DNA of 64,000 nucleotides, taken from positions 160,795,801 to 160,859,800 of the forward strand of contig NC_084663.1 in NCBI RefSeq assembly GCF_028389875.1, given 5' to 3'. A program made the position numbers and the translations under genes. This document shows, in pieces, positions 10,653 to 24,420 of the stretch; the stretch's first letter is position 1, and the number at the start of each line of letters is the position of its first letter. The notes beneath the pieces were generated by a model that was not told the origin of the DNA, did no database searches, and saw nothing but the letters and a program-made list of their open reading frames with translations. Source of the stretch: Rhea pennata. Taxonomy: Eukaryota > Chordata > Aves > Rheiformes > Rheidae.

Positions 10653-13600
10653 GGCGGCTGCCCCGCGTTGGGCCGTGCGGGCCCGAGGGCGCCTGGGCGC
10701 CCAGGGGCGGTGGCGGCGTGGTTGGCGGCGTGTCTCTCGGCTGCGCGGGGAGTCGGCGCTCGCGGTCGGTTTAACCGCTTCTGCTGCACACCCAGATCTC
10801 TGAGGCTGGTTGTTAAATGGGCCTGCCGGAGGTGTTAGGAAAATAATGATGCGGCGTGTGGTTTTCCAGTGCCAACTGTAACGTGCCAAACATTTCTGAG
10901 TAAAATTGTCACGCTGCATTTATGTTACAAGGTGGGAAGAAAAAGGGTACGGCATAAAAACAAGGGATGGGTTTCTTTCAGTTTCTTAGAGCTAATACAC
11001 CCCCCTTGAAGGAATAAAATCACAGCAACTGCTCAGTTTTTCTGAGACTTTTGCTTCTCTTTTGAAGGAAAGCAGAGGCCCCAAAGAAGCACTAGAAACT
11101 GTTGCTTTGTCACACTTCCGAATTCCTCTGTGGTCTCTCAGCTCTGCCCACTTCTTCTCTAAAACTGTTTTCCTCCGTTGGCTCTGTGAGGCCATCAGTT
11201 CTGCTCCTCCTTCAGTTCCCTCCATAAATCTGTCCTACAGCTACAGGGCTATTTCTTCCTCCTCTGTCTCGCACAAAAACAGATGTTGGCAGTGGCTCCT
11301 TTCCTAACCTTTCCTAAGTTTTGCTTTATTTTGGAATCGTGCTGCTAACTGCCTTACATCTATTGTTATCTCTCTCTTTCTTAGGCTATTTTTTCCTCAT
11401 CTTTGCTCATCATTTTTATTCCTGCTGTATTACTCTATATTTGGTGGCTGGTTTTAGGAAGGAGCAGTTATGTCAGTCTAGTTATACTCAGAATTTTGCC
11501 TTCCCATGATATAATTTTGAGTATTTTCTAACTTGTCTCTCTCCCTCCCAGTTCTTGAGAAGGATACAGCAGTTCTCTGGTAATTTACATGTACGGTATG
11601 CAACAGGGACCAAGACTCATAAATCTGTAAGCGTCTTTGGATTTAATAGAGCTTAAGTACCTGAAAACAGTCAGGGATCGGGGTTTGGTTATTAGAACAG
11701 TCACAGTCAGATTATATTACTCTAGTTTGATAGCAATTTGTTGACACTCTGTCAGAAGGCAAGCAGAAAACAAAATAATTTAGCAAAGTCTTGCAGTTTG
11801 TTACAGAACACAGCCACAGTCCATAGAAGGTTAAGACCTATTCCAAGAGCTCACCAAAGCATTTTTGACTGGCAAGGTCTAGGAAATGAACCAGCAAAAA
11901 TCTAAATTGACAAAGACGTTCTTTTTCTTACAGAGATCTGGGGAGTTATGTACACCGAACAAACCTCTGCCTGAAGAAGGCTGGGGAAGAATGTATTTAT
12001 GATGACAAAGCTTTGCCAAGCTGGGTACCCACTTAGTGTTTGGGGAATAGTGTTTGTAAATCCTATTAAAATCATTTAAATCCTTTTATCGTTTGTCTTC
12101 AGTCTTAAAATCTGCTTTAATCTTAAAAAATATTTTGTTAAGATCATACTCATTTTCAGTCATACTCACAGACTCCTCAACAGAAGAATTATACTCAGAC
12201 TGCTAGTATGTTTCACAGTATGTAGGGTGGTAGGAGAACTGCAGAATTTCCACCTCATATTTGCCAGATGTGAGGGGACATATCTAGACAAGTATGTCTT
12301 GACTTCATGGAAATATTGGCAGTAGCACTGAACAGTAGTGCCTATATATTTACTGAGTGAGGAGACAGAAAGGAGAGCAGAAGAATAATAAATCCAAATT
12401 ACCTATTTGTAAATGTAGAGGTCCTCTCATTCATTTTGTAACCACTTTTGTTAAGTAATATTAGCTCCATAAAAGTCCTCAAAACTGATGTTTTTCTGGA
12501 CTCACTCTTTTCTGAGGAAAGTTGAAGACCTTTCTGGCTCCTAACCTCAATATGTGTCTTGTCACTGTTTTGAAGGAGCGCTACAATGGTCCAGTAAAGT
12601 CAAGCAGAAAGTATTGGGCAAAAATGAGAACGATGTAATGAAATCCAATGTTTCTCCACTTACCTAAAAAGAACACAGTTCAATAAATGAAAACAAGCTG
12701 CATGTTGTGCCAGCAGAAGCACAGGGTTCAGACTTTACCAAGAGAATCAAAGTGGAGACAAATTTTAAACTGCCTAGCTTTTTAATGTCATCACATCTTA
12801 CATTCAATAATCAAAATATGAGACTGACTTAATAAGATAGATAATGGCTGTATTTCAAGTTTAATGGTTCTCAGTAACAGCAATATAAGAACACAAGTGA
12901 GATGGAAGGCTACTAGGTTATTTTTGAAAGCACTAATTAATATTAGGGCAGTGATTAGAAAGAAAGATGCTCTTCTGAGGTAATGGGCATCTTAATGAAG
13001 TGTAATTCTTAACATTTTCAGACAAGACCAGGCAACCAGACACCACAAGTTAAAACCAAAACCCTATGTAGGAGTCTACCTGTAAAAAGGAGAAGCAAAG
13101 AGGAAATGTTTGAGGAAATGGGGAAAAAAAGTCCCCTGTGAAATTTTTACTGCATAATAAGGAACTAGCAGTCTGCTCTTTCGGACAGGATAAAAAGAAA
13201 GAAGTCCAAGAACAAAGCTGAAGTCAGAGCAAAGGAAGGAAAAGACCAGCTCTGGCAGTTAATGAGAGAGGAAGGAACTTTTCACAAGGAACGGTGACGG
13301 CCAGTGTCTAGAGGGTGTAGAAGTCTTCTACCTCTTTTCTCCCAAGGAGAGCTGCAAGAATAGAGAAACAAGTCCATCCCATCAAAAAGCTAATTGTACA
13401 AGCCTGGAGTTACAATTAAGCCAAAGGATGGAGGCTATGGGTGGTGGAATAACATGGTGAAGTTCCATGCATGTGGTTGCGAGTCCAACCTAAAGTCCAA
13501 TTTTTGTGGAAAGCAAAGTCTGACCATGGATTTTTTCTGGAGGAAAGTGAACCCAGAACAGTACTGTCACCCTAAGCCTCAAAAAGAAATCCTATGGAAT

Positions 13601-14486
13601 GAAAGATTACTTTTGTGTGGCATTTTATTCTAAATAGAATTTGTGATCAACATTTAAACTATAAGTGAATATATAGAGTTTTTAGTCTCATTGAATTTTC
13701 TGTGAAAAATCAATATTTCAATGATCAATATTTTTGAAGAGACATTAAAATTGTCTTGGTGTGTCTAGCATTCTTGGTTTATTGAACTCAAACTGAGGTT
13801 TAAACTAATTCATCAGTATTTTGTGATCTGTCATTTACAGCTATTGAACATGTACAAGCATTCATCAGTGGAAAGATTAATGCTGAAGAGTACTGCTAAA
13901 AGTTGGGTATTGCAGTGGGAATACATGTAACATAAATTCTGTTTACCCCAATGAATGTAAAATATTGCTGGGTTTTTAAGAGTACCCAGTGGGATGCAGA
14001 GAAGCATTTCTGCTGCTATGTTAAACTGGTTTTTGATCAATAAAAACTGTATGAGAATACAAGACCAAATGAGTAAAACTGTCCACATAATTAATGTATT
14101 CTCCCACAGTTTTGCATTGCTGTCATGTATATCTGAACTTCAGTGCTTCCACTGCATTGTTGTAGCCATCACACGTTTTTATCATCTGCTATTTTGTTCT
14201 ACATTCTCCTTTGTCATGTTTTTTAGCATATCAGGGAAGGAGGAGAAGGGAAACAATGTTACAGTTTTGTCATAGCTGAAGTGGAGGAGGAAAAAAGAAC
14301 CAGGTCCACCAGCTGGAAACAAGCTCTTGCAAGTGAGCCATTGTGGGAGCAATCCTACTATCCTTGGTAGACCTTGAGCTAGCTACTAACAGCCTAGTAT
14401 TCTTAAATATGTGTTTATTCTAGCTATCCAGCTCATTGAGATCAAAAGTACTTTAAATGCAAAATCCTAAGTCTGCCAAAAAAACC

Positions 14487-14512
14487 CAAACAAACAAACA
14501 AACAAACAAAAA
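14487..14512. repeat. (CAAA)n microsatellite
   Basis: About five CAAA/AAAC units. A second short one of the same kind lies at 9924-9946 beside the CpG island. Confidence 0.85.
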
Positions 14513-17013
14513 AACTATGCAAAATAACCTTTGCCAACCAAAGATTTTCACATGTTCTTCCATCCCACAGGGGTGAGGCATTCTTCACTGGCACTCTTCC
14601 ATGATCACTCTTCTTCTTGTCTATGGGCTAATGAGTGTGCCCTCACTATTGCTTAGATATACACTTGGAGCATCTACTCCAGAAAATGATGCCTTCCAAT
14701 GATACTTACTTTTTGGCTCCTGAACAACAGAATCCAGTGAAAATTTGTGGAGTATCAGACTAGTGTCATGTCCAGAACAGCTGATTTCCATTGTCCATCT
14801 AACTAGGTGGAAACAGTCATGCCTGAATGGAGGTAAAATCCAATTTGATTGTTGGTTTGCGTGGATGTAATTACCACCCATCTTCAGCAGTTATCTGAAA
14901 ACATTTAGTAAATCTCATTGCCTATAAATTAACCTAATTCTCAGGGAAAGTTGTACTGTTGATACTAATTGGCATCATATTGACCCACTGGAGAGCAATG
15001 ACAGGTAATGACTTTGCATAGTGTGCAGTAGTTTTGTGGAAAGGTGTATCTTGAAGGAAATCGTCTACTAATAGCATAGATAAAATTGTTCTTGTTTTGA
15101 TGTGCCTGTGACAACCAGTGTGTATTTTTAGCACCTACCATTCAGAGATAGTATCTCCTATGCTTTCCAGAAGGTGAGGACTGCAGCTTTTGATTATGAG
15201 TGGACATAATATTGAGTAAGTACACACAAGCAGCAGCTGGCTGGGTAAAAATCCTAGTAGCAGAGTGTGCAATTGTAAGTAGAGTACACAGACTTAAAAT
15301 AATAGAGGCAGCATCAGCTTTTCAAAACTTCACCACTGAAAATTCTTACAGTTTCAGAAACATCCTAGAAAAAATACTTGCGTGCCTTATAATTCGTTCA
15401 GACCTGCTAGCTTGAATGCAGCTACTACTCTTACGTGTTTGGAAGTGAATGTATATCCTGCATTAAACAAGAAAATATTTGTTAACATCTGAAACAAAGA
15501 CCACCAAAGAGCTGAAAACACAGTTGATTTGCCGTTGAAAATAGTTTGTCCATTCCTAGAACATGGTCTTCAAAGGTTAAACAGCTATATTTAAAGTAAT
15601 TTGAAAAGGTCTGTGATTGCTATGGAAGCCTTGGGCATGGCAAAAGCTAACATTTTACCTTCTGTAGTTTTATAGAGTGAAAAGCAGATCTGAATTTAGC
15701 CCTTCATTGTCTATGTATTTATTTTTATAATTATGGTATCACAAAAATAGATACTGTGGGTGGAAAGAGCTGCTATTTTGAAAAGATTTCTATCTTTGGC
15801 AAATTGAAAGCACGAGTGGGGAAACAGGGAAGTTTCTGTCAGAAGGAATTTCATACTGTGAGGATTCACTGAATGGATGACAAAAATACAACTTAAGAAG
15901 ACAGGAAACACTTAAATAGTGTACATTAGACAATACATTACACAGTCCCTTTATGCAGCATCTTACTAAAATGATCCCTGGTTCAGTTCTGCTTCTGAAC
16001 CACCGTGTTCATTGAGCACGAATGGTGAGCCATTTTTTCTGTAGGGAAAAGAGACAATCATGGCATATGTAATTATGTATACAATGTGTGTACAAATAGA
16101 TAAACAATCACTGCTTCTTCAAACATACTCTTTATAGGTTTTTCTATTCTGCTGAATGTCACATGTAGTCCAGTAGCTGTTGTCCAAGCTCTAAAGAGCA
16201 GAAGGCTTGGTATTACATGGTTTTGGACCAGATACTCAGTTATTGCAGTCTGAGTCCTCTGCAGGGTTGTAACTTTTCTCCCTGACCTTGATGGAGTGGG
16301 TGAAGGAAGCCGCCTTCTCTTTTTTTCAAGACCCAACTTTGGCTTGTTGAAAGAAAGCAGATGTTTATCCTAGATATCCTGCAAATTCTAGTGTAACAGC
16401 TAAGTCAATTCCTGCACAGAAAAAAACTCAGAAAAGTTCACGCTGTCTAGTTTTAGGCATCTAAATGTGGTGCCTCCATTGAAAGCTTTGTCATCCATGA
16501 GCTCTGTCGGGAAAGTGGAGGGAGGCAACCCTCTAGAAGTGTCTTTTTTGCCCTACTGAGATATTAATTCCTTTCTGGAGATACCTCAATAGGAAACCTT
16601 AACAAACTACATTCTGATTCGCATATTTCAGTTAAGCAGCTAAAATGAGAGAGTATGATTTTTTTCTGAAAGCTTTCAAAGACAAATTTCCTCTCTGGGG
16701 TTTCTGTTATTGAAGTCTTCAAACTATTGCTCGAAGACATCTTTAGTCATATCACAGGCTCCTTTAAGGGTTTATTGCAGACAAAGGATTTACACGTGCC
16801 TCCCCCACTGTCTTCTGTCACAGTCCACTTCAAGACTTCAAAACACATGAGGAAGCCCTAATATCCTAGGTCAGGGTGATGTGTGAACAGAAATGCTGTT
16901 AAGGAATGAGCAAGCCTTAGTATAGGATTTTCCAGGGCAAGGGATTTAGGAAAGTGGTATTAAAATGTATACTGTTCTGAAAATCTTCTATTTATTCCAT
17001 GTTCTCTATGAAC

Positions 17014-17055
17014 AGATCCTCAAAGGCTCTCAGCTTCAGTTTAGGTGCCTGCATT
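17014..17055. repeat. Second possible fragment of the TTAGGCACCT-type repeat
   Basis: GATCCTCAAAGGCTCTCAGC precedes TTTAGGTGCCTGC, the same motif order as one arm of the palindromic repeat suggested at 4.8 kb. It is short and diverged. A third trace is TTTTAGGCATC with GGTGCCTCC at 16455-16478. Confidence 0.3.
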
Positions 17056-20000
17056 TCTACCAAAATCTAACTTAGAGTTAGAAGCCTGCTTGCCTTTGTG
17101 TATTGTGGCCTGTGAATACTAAGCTCAGAGATACAAAAAGTTTCTGATCTATTTATCTAAAGGTCATGCTTAGAGACATGAGGATAAATTTTAGTTACAT
17201 TTCTTGTATTAACACTCAATACCTGCTGTTCAGTATTACTTGTGCCAATAACGGATATTAGAGAAAATACCTGCAATAGAGAAAATCTATAGAAAGAGAT
17301 AGATCATAAAAGGCCAGATGAAATTAATTTGAAGTTCACCTTGTACTGATGGAGTGGTACAAGATGACAAGACTGAGGCTTAGGTCTATAAGACTCAAAG
17401 AGAAGTATGATAACATTTGTGAATCATACCACAAAGGTGTGACAAGCTTTTCTTTTTGTATGAACCTGACTTGAAAGCCCAATTGACTTTTAATGAGAGC
17501 TGGACTGCAAGGTGCATATGGCAACTAGAAAAAAACATAACCTGGACTCTTAAAGTCTTGATAAAGTAGAAAAGCCTTAAAGAAAGCTACAAGTACAAAA
17601 CATTGCCAGATAATGGTTCAGTCTGGGAAGGAGATAGTGTTTTCAGGATATCACCATGGCTTGGTAGTACAAGCTACGTAGAAATGCTTGCTTTAATGCA
17701 GAATACCATAGAAAGGTGCTGGGAACTGATGCAGTTCTGATGCACTGTCTTCACTGAAAACTGGACTGAGGCCTTGCTTCGGAGATTAGAGGATAGACTT
17801 TCTCACCCACAGTAAAAAAGGGCAGGCTGAACTGTAGTCAAACTTGACTTACTCTTTTTGTAGTTTTTCACTTTGTAGATGCCCTTGTAGGCTTTTATCT
17901 AGTCTAGAAGTCCCATGAGACTGGAACATTCATGCCGATTTCATGGAATGGACTGAGTAGTTTCAGGAGACTGTCTGAGAAGCACTTTATGCCTCAGGCT
18001 AAAATCAGAAATACAAATCTACAGGAGAAGAGGGAGTTAGGTGAAGAAAAAGAAAAAGAGAATGATGGAAGAGACAAAAACATGGCAACAGCGACAAAAA
18101 CACTTTAATCTCTGAAGGCATGGCCTGTTATATTTTATTCTCTGTAGAGAAGAAAGAATTAGAGTTCTACGTGGGCATTTTCAACTGAGAGGCATGGAAA
18201 TAGTGGATTGGAAACAGATATTGATGGCTCTAAATAATCACTTTTCTAGTAAGGGAATAGAAAGTTCATCCTATAATGCACTCAGTAAACTGCTTACCTA
18301 AAGTCATCAACAGTACAAAAGCTTAAGTTTGTGAAGAACCTCATTATGTAGTTACTAGTTGAGAAAGAAATCTTCTATCCAATGGTTATACAGAAAAGCA
18401 AAAGCTCGATACTGTTTTTATCGTTCCACCTTTTTCTGAAGGTCTTCATCCCAGCAACATCTGAGCATATAGATCCCAGCTGGTCCTTTAAAATATCCAC
18501 AGAACATGCTATAGTTTGTTTCATTTATTCTTAAAGGATATTATGATTTTGGATCATAGCAAGTTGTTTCAGACTGGAACTTAACCTCTTCTACATGTTT
18601 TCTTCACTTTCCACTGGCTACATATGAACTATATTAGCATTTGGAGAGTACAATGGAAGGAAAAGTAGTAAAATAAAAATGAATGGTGATTCTTTTTCTT
18701 TGATTATATCAAATGGCAAACATTGCAAATTGGGGTAGACGAGGAACCCTGTTATTCCATTTTTTGGATGAGATTAACTGCTAAGTAGTACTAAAGCTTG
18801 TACAATGATCTAAAAAACTACTATCAGACAAAAGGGATAATAAACTGCTTTGGACAGAAATACAAACAATAGTGAATAATGAGTATCTAGAGATCTGTGA
18901 TTCTGACAAAGGTTTTTCTTTGGGCTGATGCGTTAAATGTCCATATACTTTCTCAAAATACTGCAATACTCATCACGATTTACTTACTTTATAAAATACC
19001 TCAGAGTAGCACAAAAGTAGAATTAGACCAGGTGCACAACAATCAGACATATAACATTTAAAAAATCAAGTAAGCCAGAAAGAGTGGGAGACAGTGGGAG
19101 CAGATGATTGACATATTTATTTTGAAAGCAGCCAGAAGGCCTCAACCTTCTTCAGTCACAACTATCTAAAATAAGTCATGATAGGCCTGGAATCAGCTAG
19201 TATGGGTTATAACACTGGCAGCAGGTTCTCAGCTGCTAGAGTAAGAGTAATTCTTTTACTCTAACCAACTTCTGTCTCAGGACTGTCACCATGGTTTGCT
19301 TTCTCTGTCCATGGTTAGATAAACTTGAGCCTTCCTAAAAACATGGGCTAAGTTTATATATGTGATGTCCAAATTAATACACAGAAAAATCCTCAGGTTT
19401 TACCCCTGTTGGCCCAAGCTCCATGGACACAAAAAAATAAGTCTGACATGAAGTGAGTTGCTATGAGGTCTAAGGAACATGGACATAATCATTTTGGTGG
19501 AGCTGAAAGACAAATATGACTCCTCTTGCTAGTATAGCAGAGTCTTTGGAAGAAGTAGATGGCAACTCTGAACTGAAATTGGATGTTCCTTCTTAATAAT
19601 TTTCTCTAAGATGAAAATATCTGAATATTGGGATTCAAATTTAGGTTTTAATATAAATGCTCAAGAAATAAATGCTAAGATTGATTGAAGAATTTTAACT
19701 TATCAGTGGGAAGTAAATTTACAGAGGAATATTTAAAAAAAATTAAATGGCAAGGAAAATAAACCTCAACAAAATATTATCAAAGTATGGTCAAGGATGG
19801 AGAAAGGAAGGATTTTCCAGAATCTAATGTGCATCAGTGCAACTAAATAAGACTCAACAAGATGGGAATTCTGCTGATGTAATTCTAACATTACCCTGAA
19901 AATTTCAGGGGCAAAGTAAATTTCCTGTCTGGCAGCAGGTGTAAGGACAAGGTACAGTTTGGTCAATCTGATACCTTCAGAATCTCAGGGTGAGGAAAGC

Positions 20001-22449
20001 GTTTACTGGTAAACAATATAGAGTGAGTGTGTTGGGCTGACCCTCGAAAGGAATGAAGGTACCTAGGAATGAGCACAAAAATAACTGCATAGGATGGGAG
20101 TGGAGAAAGGTGTTGGATAGGAAAATAAATTAAGAACAAACAGGCAGCTCTGGAAGTGACACAGGAAAAGCAGCAATCAATGGTTTTATGTGAGCAGAGA
20201 AAAAAAGTTGGGGACTGTGACAGGTAGATGAAATGCAGGAATCAAGTGGCAAAGAAGATAGATAGCTTTCAAGGAAGTACTTTAACTGTGATACAGTGAT
20301 TTTGCCTTGAGAATGGAAGATCAGGAGGGGGAAAAAAGAGTAGGAGACTGGGAAGAAATGGGAAGAGGGGGACTTGCACAAAACAATGAGACACCTAGAG
20401 GTACAGAGAGACTAACAGGGCCAAAGTTATTACTTTCCCTAAACTTAGAAGGCTGTTGATGGGGGTTTTGGTTGTTGTTTTGTGCTGCCCAAGAGGAAAG
20501 TATAAAAATGCAAACCCATTTAATGATGTAGATCTATCCTGAAATTGTGATGGCTTACTTTTGTTGATTAGCATTTTAATGCGTCATATGAAAATATAAT
20601 GTGTGTCTGTAATCTGTGCACAAATGCTTGAGGAAATGAAAGACTGACTAACAACTATTGCCTAATTTCAGCATGGAGAAGTCATTGCCCAATTCAGAAG
20701 TCAAAAACATGCAAATAGAGATGCCTTCGTCCTACTAGATAAATGTTCGATTTGTTCTATTACCATTTCAAACATAAAGGAACACAGGCAATAGTATTTC
20801 TGATTTGGATCTTTAACCTTCATTCCAGTAATTTCTTTACTGGATAAAATGAAGCCTAGAGCAAAAGCAGTCTAAGTGAAAACAAGGATATTCACCTAAT
20901 TCTGTGATTAGGTAAGAGTCTTCACATAATAAATCTGGCAATATTTTCCCTTAAGTTATTATTTTCAGAACAAACAAAAGGTCTGTTTCACAAGTCTTCA
21001 ATTCTTAATTTATTGAACATAGCCATTCTCAAATCCTGAGTTCCTTTAGAACAATAGATAGTGAAGCTGGGAAGATTTTTTCCATTTTTTTCAATAAGAA
21101 AATGCCAATATATTGAAAACAGATATTTCTCATGTTTCCCATATTTCTCAGAGATGTCTGGATTCTGATCACAGAGCCAGGACCCCCAATTAAGCTTGCC
21201 TCAGGACAATGTCCAAAAAAATAAAAACATCCTGATGAAAAAAGAACTCTTGTAATAATCTTTTTTTTTTCCAGAATATTTGGTTTGCATTCTTTATTAG
21301 AGCAAAAATGAATTTTGAAATCAGTTTGCCATACAGGTGGCAAAGGCATTTTTAAAATGACTTTTCTTGCACAATGAATAGTGTGAAGAGAATATAAAGT
21401 ATCAAGTAAGGGTACAGATGGTTGGGTAAATAGAGAATTTAAGACAAGGAGTGGTGGAGCACGCTCCTCTAACATCAGGAGAGAGTCCTATTCAAGGACA
21501 AAGCAAAACAAAATGTACAGTTTAGCTCAATGGTGTTAGGTGTAACATTTAATAGCTGGCAAGCTGCCTGTATTTGATGCACTTGTTCAAATAGGGAAAA
21601 GCTGGCTGGATGAATGGAGGGCATTTAAGGACACAAAGTCTAGCTCCTCACAGCATTTATTATCACAAGATCTTATCAACTGCAGAATGTGGGAAAAAGT
21701 TCTTCATAAGTTGTTGCTTTATACAAACAATTCTAGGTGGAGGTTTTTATTATAATTAATGGCAACTAAAATTATAAAATAATTTAAACTCCTGTGTCAA
21801 GCTCAAGTACTAGCTTCAACATTTACTAGCATAAAAACCTCTGTCCTGCAAAAACTTTCACTCACATGATTTCTTTTCTGACACAGGTAATCTTACACTA
21901 TCCAGGACTTTATTAAGAGAGCATTTTAGTGGCTAGCTTTGTGTGCACACTTTCTGAAGTCAAAGATGCAGAAGTGAAATACCTTTTTTTTTTTCTCTTA
22001 CCTGGATATGATGTCATGGCTGATCAGAAACCCCCAGATCTGTATCCCCAGACTCTGCAGAATCCTGAAGCCCTCATGCGGTAAAGCCTGGCCTTCAACA
22101 GATTGGTGCCAAGAAAGCCCACCATTTTAGAGCAGAAAGACGGTAGATTCTTGATTTTGCTTGGTATGTTTTAGGGCTGATACTACCTTTCTTTCTCACT
22201 CAAGCCACTGGGGATTCTTTTCTTTAAAAAATGGAAGATGGTGTATTTCTCTGGAAATGGTTCCTCATACAAATTTATTTGTGTATGTTTGAAAAGGAGA
22301 GCTAGTTTTTAAAATGTATATATCATTCTGCTGAAAAGACTCTTTCTTTGTCAGTAACACATGTCATCACACATTTTAGGTAGGAATGGTATTATGGTTA
22401 TTAAAAGATATCTCAAGAGAATAGGTCTAAATATATAACCAGGTTCCTA

Positions 22450-23500
22450 ATGAAGGATGTTCTCCTTTTCAGAGCTGCAGAGCACTTGCTTCCATCTGGG
22501 CGAATTAGTCGTAGAGAGTACGCTACCCGTCACCCAGGTATGAAAAACGTGTTCTTAGAAAGTGTATCCTCAAGTATCTGGTGCTGCCCTAAACAATGTC
22601 ACAGGTCTCCTGTGAGTCAGCAGCGGCAGCTGGTTTTATTTTAGGGTGAGGAGCCAGCCCCTAAGGACCATGAGATGAGAACGCGAGGTGCAACTGCAGC
22701 TGCGGCACGTGCCGAGCTCCTCTCGCTGCATCACCAAATGTGTTCAAAGGACAAGAAAAATGTTGGTTTGCCCAGGTAGCCCTGTTTTGTGTTTTTTTTT
22801 TTTTGTTGTTGTTGTTGTTTTTTCCTTCCCCCCCCCCCCCCAAGAGGAATGCCTGCTCTCTGCTACTTGATAGCAGAAGCTGGCAGCTCTATGGCAACGG
22901 GGCTGCAGCAAGGGCGGAGGGGAAATGTCGCGTAGCAACTGCGAAGCTTTCCACAGGCAAGGGGGGGGTTTAAAGCACAGCAGTTAAATAAATAAATAAA
23001 GACATCAACCAATCCTCCCCCCCTGCTGCCTTCCCCAGTTTCTAAGATCGGGAGGGGATGGCATGATTAAAATACAGATCGCAAGAGCTGAAAGATTGAG
23101 AAGGAAAAACACAAAAAAGGCATGACAACAAGAAAAGGAGGAAACAGCTTAGGAAAAAGTAGAGACGTTTTACACTGATCACCGAGATGTGAGCTGCTTG
23201 CTCGTTAATAGAAATTATGGCCATAAACCAGCAAAGACTGTTGCACATCAGATCCAAATACTGTTATGCAAAGCAGAGCGCCGTCGTCTTAATCCGCCCC
23301 CCACTCTCCCTGGCCCCTGAGCCTTGGCATGGGGTCGAGAGCTGTGGTGGCCGTCACAGCCGGGGCCCCACATGGCCACTGCACGCTGCCTCCGCAGTTG
23401 ATCCCCACCGTGGGGACCGGGGCTCCCGGCTCTCTGGGAAGGTGAGGGAGCTGCTCCTTCTCCCTGTTATTTATGTCCTTCCTCCCAGCTGAGAAGGACT
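22450..23500. promoter_or_regulatory. Weak CpG-enriched, GC-rich interval; possible secondary promoter
   Basis: CpG dinucleotides are clearly more frequent than in the flanks, for example around 22500-22540, 22680-22715, 22895-22950 and 23280-23430. CAG followed by GTATGA at about 22535 is a fair donor on the + strand. Two RFX-like half sites, GGCAAC at 22893-22898 and TAGCAAC at 22934-22940, lie about 40 bp apart. No convincing coding frame exists. It may be a weak promoter or enhancer. Confidence 0.3.
22792..22841. repeat. T-run, (GTT)n and C14 compound simple repeat
   Basis: T13 runs into about five GTT units, a short T/C stretch and then C14 at 22828-22841. The opposite strand has G14, able to form a G-quadruplex-like structure. 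Small frames on both strands through it are artefacts. Confidence 0.9.
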
Positions 23501-24420
23501 CTACAGGCAAAAGAAGAATAATCTGAAAGGCATCCGATACACCAGATTTTTAAGTGATATTTTTCCAAAGATGTTTTTTCCAGTGCTCCAGGCCACCCTC
23601 ACACTTCGTTAATAATGCAGTAAAATCCCAGCGACGTTACATTCAGCACTTCAGCGGGAACCCAGCCAGTCAGGCACCTCTTTTTCAGTTCTCCATCCTC
23701 AGCCGGCTCTAAGCACGGTCTCAAACAGACATCTTTCACTGCAGGCTTGGAAAGTTGCCCAGTTTGAGCTATTTTGGACTAACAAAGGGACAATTTCATC
23801 CAAAGACACAGAACCCCCACAGCGCTGCTGCCCTCCCCCTTGTCCGTCCTAATGGGGGTTGGGTGTTTCTGCTGGCCGTGGCACGGGCAGGAAAACATGA
23901 AAGGAGAGCCCAAGTTGGGCTAACCTTCCCTTTCAAAGTCTACCCAGAGACCAGCAGGGAGCTAACATGGATCTCCAAGTGTGAGGAACTGCGGGCTCCT
24001 AGCGGAGCGCCCCATCCTGCAGCTGAGCTGTTGTGTCCTGCCCATGCTGAAGGGCTTGATTTTGTTTTTTAAGGCAGAGGGGTCAGGTTATTATTGGCAA
24101 AGACTGATCTGGCAAAATGAAAATAGACACTGGGAATGTGTCACTCTACTCAAGTATCAATATAATCACCACCGTGGCTGGCCACCACTGGCCACAGCTG
24201 CTTGCCGTTCCCTTGCTGCCCACCTGCCCACGGGCTCCCTCCACAGCCAGTGGCGGAGAAGGAGCCAGCGCTGGGCTGCAGCCTTGCCACCTCCCAGGCC
24301 TCAGGGCTCCTGGCTGAAGCAGTGTTTTTAGGGCTTATAACGTTACAGGGTTTTGTATTCACGTTTACCAGAGCCATTGTTTCCCCAATAGATAATGCTG
24401 ACTAAATTGATACTTTACAA
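23501..24420. other. Moderately GC-rich non-coding
   Basis: GC-richer than average, especially 24175-24320, but CpG-poorer than the interval to its left. Overlapping short frames on both strands have no recognisable content and no codon-usage preference for one frame. Confidence 0.5.

Larger units (their letters stand above)
10020..10800. promoter_or_regulatory. CpG island; likely bidirectional promoter, probably that of MBNL2 (reading left)
   Basis: About 780 bp with very high G+C and dense CpG stands out from AT-rich flanks. It holds many GC-box-like GGGCGG/CCGCCC strings (for example around 10408-10450), no obvious TATA box, and a compound trinucleotide tract. These are features of a TATA-less housekeeping or developmental promoter. 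Which gene it serves is inferred: OXGR1 is neighboured by MBNL2 in mammals, with MBNL2 transcribed away from OXGR1. With OXGR1 on + at 55 kb, MBNL2 would start to the left and run on the minus strand. No MBNL2 coding sequence is present; in mammals its first coding exon lies far downstream of the first, non-coding exon. Open frames of 265 aa (+) and 200 aa (-) across the island are low-complexity frames in stop-poor DNA, not credible proteins. Confidence 0.75.
10801..22449. other. AT-rich intergenic DNA
   Basis: No recognisable exon, RNA gene or well-preserved mobile element apart from the fragments listed. The longest frame, 148 codons on the minus strand (21029-21475), is not protein-like. 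GGTTCAG and CTGAACC form a small foldback at 15979-16000. Confidence 0.5.

Noticed and set aside
10006..10803. 265-codon + frame and 200-codon - frame through the CpG island
   Set aside because: Low-complexity proline/glycine tracts from the trinucleotide repeat. Several frames on both strands are open because stops are rare in GC-rich DNA, and there is no family resemblance.
21029..21475. 148-codon minus-strand frame
   Set aside because: No domain, no Kozak or exon context, atypical composition; fits a chance frame in non-coding DNA.
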